The translations under genes were made by a program, and so were the position numbers. Shown here one piece after another: positions 5,747 through 11,189 of a stretch of 11,189 nucleotides of DNA. The notes under the pieces were generated by a model that saw only the letters and a program-made list of their open reading frames with translations, was not told the origin of the DNA and made no database searches. Where the stretch lies: positions 1 through 11,189 of the forward strand of contig JBJMJY010000016.1 of the NCBI GenBank assembly GCA_045806105.1, in the 5' to 3' direction. Numbering within the stretch: the stretch's first letter is position 1; every line of letters starts with the position of its first letter. Source of the stretch: AC-32 sp045806105. Lineage in GTDB: Bacteria > Actinomycetota > Thermoleophilia > Gaiellales > Gaiellaceae.

Positions 5747-5953
5747 ATGGCAGACATCGCCAAGGTGATCACGATCATCGGCTCGTCCCCGGAGAGCTTC
5801 GCGAAGGCTGCCGATGCGGCCGTGCAGGAGGCGGCGAAGACACTGCGCGGGATCTCGGGCGCCGACGTCGTGTCGATGAGCGCCGTCGTCGAGGGCGACC
5901 GCATCAGCGTGTACCGCACGACGGTGAACATCGCCTTCGCGGTCGAGCGCTAG
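5747..5953 (+). CDS. Dodecin-family small protein lacking the flavin-stacking Trp
   Basis: Dodecins are ~70-residue proteins that form hollow dodecamers and usually bind flavins. This one has 68 residues with the expected layout: VITIIGSSPESFAKAADAAV (7-26, strand plus the SSP turn and helix), AAKTLRGISGADVV (28-41), and two closing strands ending TTVNIAFAVE. Where flavin-binding dodecins read RWFEV or DWFEV, this protein reads SGADV, so the aromatic stacking residue is missing. In this it resembles the calcium/SecE2-type dodecins of mycobacteria. AAGGAG lies four bases before the ATG. Its TAG stop shares the CTAG at 5950-5953 with the convergent oxidoreductase. Fold assignment is firm; the ligand is unknown. 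Confidence 0.88.
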   Translation: MADIAKVITIIGSSPESFAKAADAAVQEAAKTLRGISGADVVSMSAVVEGDRISVYRTTVNIAFAVER

Positions 5954-6921
5954 GCGTCAGCGGGACCGCTCGCTGCCGCTGCGTAGAGTGCCTCGAGCGC
6001 GCGGGCGTTGCCGACTGCGTCGGCGCGCCCGAGCAACGGCTCCGCCGCGCCGCGGATCGCCTCGCTCAGGTTTTCGAGCTCGAGCTGGTACGAGTTGACG
6101 CGCTCGGTCTCGACCCGCTCGACGGCGCCGTCGCGGCGGATCTCGATCAGCGGCTCGTGCGCGTGCCAGGGATCGTCGAGGAAGAGCGAGCCCTCCTCAC
6201 CGATCACCTCGAGCTCGTCGCGGGAGGGCAGCACGAAGCCGCAGTCGAAGTGCGCCGTCACGCCGTCGTCGTGCAGCATCGCCCCGGCGAAGAGGACATC
6301 GACCCCACCGGGGCCTATGACCTGGGCGCCAGCGGTGTGCCGCGGCTCGCCGGCGAGTAGCCGCGAGGCGTCGACGCAGTAGCAGCCGACGTCCATCAGC
6401 GCCCCGCCGTCGAGCTCGGCGAGCAGCCGCACGTTGGCCGGGTCGTCCGCGATGGTGAAGCTGAACGACGAGCGGATCACGCGCGGCCGTCCGACCGCGC
6501 CGCCGTCGACCAGCTCCGTCAGCCTCCGGGTCTGCGGGTGATGCCGCCACATGAACGCCTCCATCAGCAGACGCCCCGTCCGCTCCGCGACATCGAAGGC
6601 CGCTTCGACGTCCGCGGCTCGGCGCGACAGCGGCTTCTCGCAGAGCACGTGCTTCCCCGCCTCGAGCGCACGGATCGACCACTCGCAGTGGAGCGAGTTC
6701 GGGAGGGAGATGTAGACCGCCTCGACTTCCGGGTCCTCGAGCAGCGCCTCGTAGCTGACGTGCGAGCGGTCGATGGCCCATTCGCGTGCGTACCCCTCTG
6801 CGCGGGCGGCGTCGCGGCTCGCGATCGCGATCAGGTCGACCTTCTCCGAGGCCTGCGCCGGCGGGATCACGAGCCGGTTGATGTGCGCCGTGGAGACGAT
6901 GCCCCACTTCACGGGCGTCAT
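5950..6921 (-). CDS. Gfo/Idh/MocA family sugar oxidoreductase
   Basis: NAD(P)-dependent dehydrogenase acting on sugars, inositols or related diols. The 323 residues have an N-terminal Rossmann part starting VKWGIVSTAHINRLVIP (4-20), in which the GxGxxG is degenerate as in the dihydrodiol/D-xylose dehydrogenase branch. LCEKPLSR (93-100) contains catalytic Lys96, MEAFMWRHHPQ is at 120-130, and the C-terminal domain carries GGALMDVGCY (172-181), normally near the substrate. The ATG at 6921 overlaps the upstream dehydrogenase stop as ATGA. The gene is last in the sugar operon and ends in the shared CTAG with the dodecin gene. Context suggests oxidation or reduction of the sugar handled by the neighbouring isomerase and kinase. 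NADP-dependent D-xylose dehydrogenase is one possibility, not proven. Confidence 0.92.
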   Translation of the reverse strand: MTPVKWGIVSTAHINRLVIPPAQASEKVDLIAIASRDAARAEGYAREWAIDRSHVSYEALLEDPEVEAVYISLPNSLHCEWSIRALEAGKHVLCEKPLSRRAADVEAAFDVAERTGRLLMEAFMWRHHPQTRRLTELVDGGAVGRPRVIRSSFSFTIADDPANVRLLAELDGGALMDVGCYCVDASRLLAGEPRHTAGAQVIGPGGVDVLFAGAMLHDDGVTAHFDCGFVLPSRDELEVIGEEGSLFLDDPWHAHEPLIEIRRDGAVERVETERVNSYQLELENLSEAIRGAAEPLLGRADAVGNARALEALYAAAASGPADA

Positions 6922-7625
6922 CCCCACGACGACTCGGTCACGGGCCGGAAGGCCGTCTCGAGGATGCGGTGGGTGCGAGGCCGCGTCAGCGCGAAGAGGA
7001 CCACCTCGGCCACGTCCTCCGCGCTCATCATGCCGGTGAGCTCCGGCATCTCCGGCGTGCGCCCCCGGCCCATGGCGAAGTCGGTCGCGACTCCGCCCGG
7101 GCAGATGTTCGTGCAGCGGACCCCCTGCTCGCGCAGCTCGTGGTCGAGCGCGCGCGTGAAGCCGACCTGCGCGAACTTCGACGCGCAGTAGACCGCCTCC
7201 AAGGGCAGTCCGCGCCGGCCCGCCTCCGAGGCGATCGTGACGAGATCGGCCTCGCCGCTCTCGAGCAGGTGCGGCAACGCGGCGCGCACGGCATACAACG
7301 TGCCCTTGACATTCACGTCGATCATCTCTTCGAGGTGTTCGGGTGAGAGCTCGAGGAACGGACCGTAGGCGCCGACACCGGCGTTGGCCACGAGGATGTC
7401 CAGGCGCCCGAAGCGGTCGACCGTCTCGCCCACGATGGCCTCCAGGTCGGCCGGATTGCGAACGTCGCAGGGGCGCGCGACCACGTCGTCGAGCCCGAGG
7501 TCGTCGCCGCTGCGAGACGTCAGCCCGAGGCTGACGCCGGCGGCGGCGAGCATCTGCGCGACCGCGCGCCCGATCCCGCGGCTCGCCCCGGTGACCAGTG
7601 CGGCCTTTCCCTCCAGTGGCGTCAT
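6918..7625 (-). CDS. Short-chain dehydrogenase/reductase (classical SDR)
   Basis: NAD(P)-dependent oxidoreductase with 235 residues, the size of classical SDRs. Visible are the cofactor motif TGASRGIG (12-19), CDV (53-55), NAGVGAYG (81-88), Asn105 in DVNVKG, catalytic Ser133 (IASEAG), YCASK with Tyr146 and Lys150, and PGGVATDF (176-183). Substrate cannot be inferred from the motifs. The ATG at 7625 has GGAGG four bases upstream, overlaps the xylulokinase TGA by 4 nt, and its stop overlaps the next gene by 4 nt, so it is tightly coupled in the sugar operon. A sugar or polyol dehydrogenase role is an inference from context. The longer upstream open frame has no SDR similarity before this ATG. 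Confidence 0.92.
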   Translation of the reverse strand: MTPLEGKAALVTGASRGIGRAVAQMLAAAGVSLGLTSRSGDDLGLDDVVARPCDVRNPADLEAIVGETVDRFGRLDILVANAGVGAYGPFLELSPEHLEEMIDVNVKGTLYAVRAALPHLLESGEADLVTIASEAGRRGLPLEAVYCASKFAQVGFTRALDHELREQGVRCTNICPGGVATDFAMGRGRTPEMPELTGMMSAEDVAEVVLFALTRPRTHRILETAFRPVTESSWG

Positions 7626-9073
7626 CTCTCCTCCAGGTGTTCGAGGGACGGATACAACGCGCGGAAGCGAGGGTAACCGGCCTCGTACGCGCGCACCCAG
7701 CCTGCGTCGGGCTCGATCCGCTCGCTCGCCCGGACGCATTCGGAGACCGCCTCGTCGACGTCGGCGAAGGCGCCCGCGGCAACGGCACCGAGCAGGGCGG
7801 CTCCGAAGGCCGCTCCTTCCTCTACGGCCATGAGCTCGAGCGGGATGCCGAGCGTGGAGGAGACGATCCGGAGCCAGAGACGGCTGCGAGCGCCGCCGCC
7901 CGAGGCGCGCCCGCTCTCCGCGCGGACGCCCAGTTGCCGCAGGAGCTCCAGCGAGTCGCGCAGGCCGTAGGCCACGCCTTCGAGGACAGCGCGGACGAGT
8001 GCCGCGCGGCCGTGCTCGAGCCCGAGGCCGGTGAACGCGGCGCGCGCGTACGGGTCGGCGTGCGGAGTCCGCTCGCCGGACAGGTACGGCAGGAAGAGCA
8101 CGCCTTCGGCCCCCGGCTCGACTGCCTCTGCCTCCGCGAGGAGCTCGTCGTAGCTGACCGCGGGGGCGAATGCGTCCCGGAACCACCTCAGCGAGCCGGC
8201 GGCGGAGAGCATCACCCCCATCGCGTGCCAGGTTCGCGGGACGGCATGGCAGAAGACGTGCAGGCGCGCCTCCGGCTCGGGCTCGTACGCAGGCAGTGCC
8301 GCGAAGACGACGCCCGAGGTGCCGAGGACGACCGAGAGCGGTCCCGGCCCGGCGACGCCGACACCCAGTGCGCCGGCCGCCTGGTCCCCGGCCCCCGCGG
8401 CAACCGGCGTCCCGCCCGCCGTTCGGCCGGAGACCTCCGGCGACTCCAGGGCCTCGGGCAGCCAGGCCCGCGGGATCTCGAGCGCCTCCAGCACCTCGGC
8501 GCTCCAGCGCCGCTCGGCGACGTCGAAGAGGAGCGTTCCCGAGGCATCGGCGACGTCGGTCGCGCGCTCACCCGTAAGGCGCAGACGGACGTAGTCCTTG
8601 GGGAGGAGGACGTGGCGGATCCGGCCGTAGGCCTCCGGCTCGTTGGCGCGGAGCCAGAGCAGCTTCGGCGCGGTGAAGCCTGTCAGTGCCCGGTTGCCGG
8701 TGAGGCGGATCAGCCGTTCGAGGCCGATCCGCAGCTCGATCTCCTCGCACTCTGCGGAGGTGCGCTGGTCGTTCCAGAGGATCGCTGGCCGGATCACCCT
8801 CTCGGTCTCATCGAGGGCCACGAGCCCGTGCATCTGGCCTGAGAGGCCGATTCCCGCCGCGCGTTCGGCGCCGACCGCCGCCAGCGCCGCCTCGCTCGCG
8901 CGCCACCAGTCCTCGGGATCCTGCTCGGACCACCCAGGTGTCGGCGTGGACAGCGCGTACTGCTCCTCGGCCCGCGCGAGCACCTCGCCTTCCCGAGAGA
9001 TCGCGATTGCCTTGGCGCCGGTCGTGCCGACGTCGAGGCCGACGAACGCGCTAGGCCGCGCCGAGCGCGGCAT
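7622..9073 (-). CDS. xylB: Xylulokinase-like FGGY carbohydrate kinase
   Basis: Phosphorylates a ketose (D-xylulose in characterised XylB) using ATP, feeding the pentose phosphate pathway. The 483 residues show the two FGGY domains: GLDVGTTGAKA with Asp14 (12-22), GIGLSGQMHGLVALD (74-88), a strong XylB hallmark, ILWNDQR (98-104), AGAGDQAAGALG with catalytic Asp230 (226-237), LGTSG (250-254), YLSGERTPHADP (330-341) and SGGGARSRLW (391-400). The start chosen is ATG at 9073, giving a short leader before the first strand and overlapping the isomerase gene by 23 nt; no other ATG/GTG/TTG lies closer, and Shine-Dalgarno support is weak. Kinases for L-ribulose or other ketoses are related, so the exact substrate is open. 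Confidence 0.92.
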   Translation of the reverse strand: MPRSARPSAFVGLDVGTTGAKAIAISREGEVLARAEEQYALSTPTPGWSEQDPEDWWRASEAALAAVGAERAAGIGLSGQMHGLVALDETERVIRPAILWNDQRTSAECEEIELRIGLERLIRLTGNRALTGFTAPKLLWLRANEPEAYGRIRHVLLPKDYVRLRLTGERATDVADASGTLLFDVAERRWSAEVLEALEIPRAWLPEALESPEVSGRTAGGTPVAAGAGDQAAGALGVGVAGPGPLSVVLGTSGVVFAALPAYEPEPEARLHVFCHAVPRTWHAMGVMLSAAGSLRWFRDAFAPAVSYDELLAEAEAVEPGAEGVLFLPYLSGERTPHADPYARAAFTGLGLEHGRAALVRAVLEGVAYGLRDSLELLRQLGVRAESGRASGGGARSRLWLRIVSSTLGIPLELMAVEEGAAFGAALLGAVAAGAFADVDEAVSECVRASERIEPDAGWVRAYEAGYPRFRALYPSLEHLEER

Positions 9074-10064
9074 AGACGAGCTCGTAGGCGGCCACGGCGT
9101 CCTTGCGCAGCTGGGCCTCGCGGAGCGCCTCTCCGTCGAGCCGCCGGGCGACGTCCTCGATGAACCGCCAGTGCAGAACGCTGCGCCGCACGGCCTCGAC
9201 CGGGTCCTCGGTGTACGGGTACAGGTCGAATCCCAGCCGCTCGCCCTTGTCGCCGTAGCCGGCGCGTCCCAGCTCGACCGCCAGCTCGAGGGTCTCCATG
9301 AAGGCGGTCGCCCCGACCATGTTGTCGTCGTCGAAGGTGCCCCAGCCCGAGTTGGCATGTTGATGGCCCAGCAGGCCCTCGGAGGCAAGCAGCGCGGCAT
9401 ACTCGGCCAGGTTCTCGCCGTTCATGATCAGGTGCTGCCAGTCCATGTTGACCTGGACGTTCTGGAGCCCCTGACGGCGGAGCGTGTGGATCACGTGAAG
9501 CGTCATCCCCACGTTCCGCATCAGGATCTTCATCGCGGGCTCCGAGTTCTTGTGCTCGAGGAAGAGCGTGATCCCGTGATCGCCGCAGCGCTGGGCCGCC
9601 TGGCCGATCCCGTCGAGGAACCAGGCCCAGGTCTCCGTGTAGGGCGTCTGGAACGGGTAGTTGTAGCCCTCGATCCCGGGCCAGATGATGAAGTTCGCCT
9701 CGAGCTCGCCGGCGAAGTCGATCGCTTCGAGGGTCCGCTTCACGGCCTCGTTCCTGGTTGCCTCGTCGGGCGAGACGAGCCCTCCCTTGCCGAAGCGCGG
9801 GTCGAGGTGGAGCCCGGTTGCCAGGCAGTACACGTCGTGGCCGTCGAGGGCTTCGCGCACGCCGTCGAGATTGTCCGCCGAGAGCTCCTGCGGGTAGTGG
9901 AACTCGTAGCCGTCGATGAGGTCGCCGAGCCCGTTCACGGCCTCGCGGACCCGCTCGACGGTCGTCTGCCCCGCGCGCTCCGGCTTGTAGCCGCCGGGGA
10001 CGAACCGCGTGACCATCGGCCCGAACGCCCAGATCCCGAGGCTCGTCTTGAGGCGCTGGCTCAT
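9051..10064 (-). CDS. Sugar isomerase-like TIM-barrel protein (XylA/RhaI superfamily)
   Basis: 337-residue protein of the xylose-isomerase-like TIM-barrel superfamily, probably interconverting an aldose and a ketose. It opens with SLGIWAFGP (8-16) and has YEFHYP (53-58, possible catalytic His56), FLEHKNSEP (168-176: metal ligand Glu170 and Lys172), NMDWQH (206-211: Asp208, His211), GHQHANSGWGTFDDDN (233-248: His236, Asp245-247) and GFDLYPYTED (278-287: Asp280). Spacing follows D-xylose isomerase, but the Asp-x-x-His and His in place of XylA Glu217 and Asp245 match L-rhamnose isomerase. It is about 50 residues shorter than actinobacterial XylA. ATG at 10064 is preferred; an in-frame GTG at 10091 overlaps the previous gene. 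The next gene is a xylulokinase-type kinase, so the product is likely a ketose. Confidence 0.85.
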   Translation of the reverse strand: MSQRLKTSLGIWAFGPMVTRFVPGGYKPERAGQTTVERVREAVNGLGDLIDGYEFHYPQELSADNLDGVREALDGHDVYCLATGLHLDPRFGKGGLVSPDEATRNEAVKRTLEAIDFAGELEANFIIWPGIEGYNYPFQTPYTETWAWFLDGIGQAAQRCGDHGITLFLEHKNSEPAMKILMRNVGMTLHVIHTLRRQGLQNVQVNMDWQHLIMNGENLAEYAALLASEGLLGHQHANSGWGTFDDDNMVGATAFMETLELAVELGRAGYGDKGERLGFDLYPYTEDPVEAVRRSVLHWRFIEDVARRLDGEALREAQLRKDAVAAYELVYAALGAA

Positions 10065-10080
10065 CGCCCGGCCAACTCGA

Positions 10081-10974
10081 TCAGATTTCACGCCGGCGTG
10101 CTCGTCCGTCTTCGTCCAGGTAGTCGCTCCACGAGCGGCTCGGCGAATAGCCGAGCAGCCGCTCTGCCTTGGCGCACGAGATCCCGGACGCGTCCTCGCG
10201 CGCGAGCGGGCGGAGCTCGAGCTCGTCGCCGTAGTGGCGGCGGACGAGCTCGGCGAACGGGCGGCTGCCGACGTTGTCGGGCGACGCGACGTAGAAGACC
10301 TCGTGGCCCGGGAGATCGGACTGGGCCGCGAGCACGACTGCGTCCGCGAGGTCGTAGACGTCCACGTAGCTCCAGAGGTTCGGGCTCAGCTCCGCGGGAT
10401 CCCGCACCTGCGGCCCGAGGTTGCGCTCGTAATTCTCCTCGTTCTGGACCCAGCTCGGGCGAAGCGAGATGCAGCGGATGTCGGATCGCGCCACGGCGGC
10501 GTCCATCAGCAGCTCTCCGAACCACTTCGAGAGCGCGTAGGGATCCTGCGGCCGGATCGGGTGCTGCTCGTCGACCGGGACGTAGTCGGGCAGGAAGGGG
10601 CGCTCCGGAAAGAAGAACCCGGGAATGGTCTCGCTCGAGATGTAGACGAACCGGCCCACGCCGAAGCGGACGGCGGCCTCGAGGACATTGAACGTCGCCG
10701 TGAGATTGTTCGCGAAGACCACGTGCGGAGGGTTCTTCGTCGGGTCCGGGATCGCGCCCGCGTGGACCACGGCGTCGACCCCGCGGACGATCGCGAACGC
10801 GTCGCCTGCGTCGGTCAGATCGGCCTGAACGTACTCCCCCGGCTCGCCGGGAAGGGTGCGCTCGAAGACGCCCCGAACCAGGTCGGAGGCGCGCACGTCG
10901 TGACCGGCTGCGAGCAGGGCGGAGACGGCGGCGGAGCCGACCTTGCCCCTTGCGCCCGTGACGAGAACCCGGAT
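10081..10974 (-). CDS. NAD(P)-dependent epimerase/dehydrogenase (extended SDR), start unclear
   Basis: Extended SDR of the UDP-glucose-4-epimerase / uronate-dehydrogenase type. The frame encodes RVLVTGARGKVG (TGxxGxxG cofactor motif, ~10937-10971), VVHAGAIP, NNLTATFNVLEAA, FVYISSETIPG, YALSKWFGE (YxxxK catalytic pair) and a closing CAKAERLLGYSPSRSW. Canonical in-frame start codons are missing before the Rossmann motif: after an in-frame TGA at 10993-10995 the codons run GCC GGC AGG GGT GAC GCG ATC. The first in-frame GTG, at 10896, would remove the whole NAD motif. A GTG at 10982 is out of frame by one base; one extra base would give MTRIRVLVTGA, a natural N-terminus. This implies a one-base deletion (real or from assembly) or a non-canonical ATC start, the position used here. 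The substrate is probably a sugar or sugar acid, judged from the operon. Confidence 0.75.
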   Translation of the reverse strand: MRVLVTGARGKVGSAAVSALLAAGHDVRASDLVRGVFERTLPGEPGEYVQADLTDAGDAFAIVRGVDAVVHAGAIPDPTKNPPHVVFANNLTATFNVLEAAVRFGVGRFVYISSETIPGFFFPERPFLPDYVPVDEQHPIRPQDPYALSKWFGELLMDAAVARSDIRCISLRPSWVQNEENYERNLGPQVRDPAELSPNLWSYVDVYDLADAVVLAAQSDLPGHEVFYVASPDNVGSRPFAELVRRHYGDELELRPLAREDASGISCAKAERLLGYSPSRSWSDYLDEDGRARRREI

Positions 10975-11012
10975 CGCGTCACCCCTGCCGGCTCAACAGG
11001 TCGCCCAGTCGG

Positions 11013-11189
11013 CTAGCTTGCCGCGGCCTGCCGGTACTCGCGCACGACGAGATCGGTCAGCTCCTCCACCGACGTTTCCTTCGTCGGCTTGTCGAGCGTG
11101 ATCTCGCCGCGCTGGAGCAGGTTGACGCGGTCGCAGACCTCGAACACGTGCGCGTAGTTGTGCAGGATCAGGATCATCGAGACCTCGCC
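11013..11189 (-). CDS. Sugar ABC transporter ATP-binding protein, C-terminal 58 residues (partial)
   Basis: The frame is open to the window edge and encodes the end of an ABC ATPase. The switch (H-loop) region MILILHNYAHVFEVCDRVNLL is followed by the short D-loop-distal strand LQRGEITLDKPT and an EELTDLVVREYRQAA tail, ending at TAG 11013-11015. The pattern HN-x-x-HVFEV-x-DR is typical of carbohydrate-uptake ATPases of the FrcA type. The residue before the switch His is Leu instead of the usual Ser. It is first in the visible part of the minus-strand sugar operon, about 40 nt before the epimerase. Permease and substrate-binding genes are expected beyond the window edge. Confidence 0.85.
   Translation of the reverse strand, partial: GEVSMILILHNYAHVFEVCDRVNLLQRGEITLDKPTKETSVEELTDLVVREYRQAAAS

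Noticed and set aside
5608..5931. A 107-codon minus-strand frame antisense to the dodecin gene
   Set aside because: No family motif; it is antisense to a small gene with a good ribosome binding site and clear dodecin pattern.
3856..6360. An 834-codon open frame on the plus strand across ffh, the membrane protein gene and the sugar oxidoreductase
   Set aside because: Its translation is Ser/Arg-rich low complexity without any family motif, and it runs antisense or out of frame to genes with clear motifs. Such frames are expected at this GC content.
6922..7788. N-terminal extension of the Gfo/Idh/MocA gene to a 612-residue protein
   Set aside because: The upstream part is an Arg-rich shadow of the SDR gene. 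The family N-terminus begins exactly at the ATG at 6921, which overlaps the SDR stop.
9074..9400. Extension of the kinase frame to 592 residues
   Set aside because: The extra sequence is a Ser/Thr/Arg-rich shadow of the isomerase gene. The FGGY fold begins just after the ATG at 9073.
1..11189. A defence island, prophage, insertion sequence or CRISPR array
   Set aside because: No transposase, integrase, direct-repeat array or defence-gene motif is visible; every substantial gene belongs to housekeeping or sugar-metabolism families.

Overview
The window is chromosomal DNA from a GC-rich bacterium, most likely an actinomycete-type lineage (Actinomycetota, possibly a deep branch such as Thermoleophilia). 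This rests on base composition, the style of the Ffh, LepB and dodecin sequences, and frequent GTG/TTG starts. No rRNA or tRNA gene, CRISPR array, insertion sequence or phage gene is visible, and coding density is above 95 percent.

Region 1 (1-4835, minus strand) is the SRP / ribosome-maturation operon. In transcription order it is ffh (SRP GTPase), rpsP (S16), khpA (KH RNA-binding protein), a calcineurin-like phosphoesterase, rimM (30S maturation), trmD (tRNA m1G37 methyltransferase), lepB (signal peptidase I) and the first nine codons of a probable rplS (L19) at the window edge. Two layout features differ from the textbook order: the phosphoesterase sits between khpA and rimM, and lepB lies between trmD and rplS. 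The two larger gaps in this operon (179 nt and 136 nt) hold several inverted repeats.

Region 2 (4880-5953, plus strand) is a divergent pair: a YihY/BrkB-type membrane protein starting only 44 nt from ffh, then a small dodecin-fold protein that lacks the tryptophan typical of flavin-binding dodecins.

Region 3 (5950-11189, minus strand) is a sugar-utilisation operon. In transcription order it is the C-terminus of a sugar ABC transporter ATPase, an NAD(P)-dependent epimerase/dehydrogenase, a sugar-isomerase-like TIM barrel, a xylulokinase-type FGGY kinase, a short-chain dehydrogenase, and a Gfo/Idh/MocA oxidoreductase. Junctions are tight (4-nt ATGA overlaps, one 23-nt overlap), so the genes are probably co-transcribed and translationally coupled. 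The simplest reading is uptake of a sugar, conversion to a ketose, phosphorylation, and three accompanying oxidoreductases that widen or redirect substrate use. The substrate cannot be read from the sequence.

The points most worth checking are: the isomerase, whose metal-ligand pattern looks like L-rhamnose isomerase while its partner kinase looks like xylulokinase; the epimerase, which has no normal in-frame start codon before its NAD-binding motif; the convergent junction at 5950-5953, where one CTAG tetranucleotide supplies the stop codons of both genes; and the structured gaps of the ribosomal operon.
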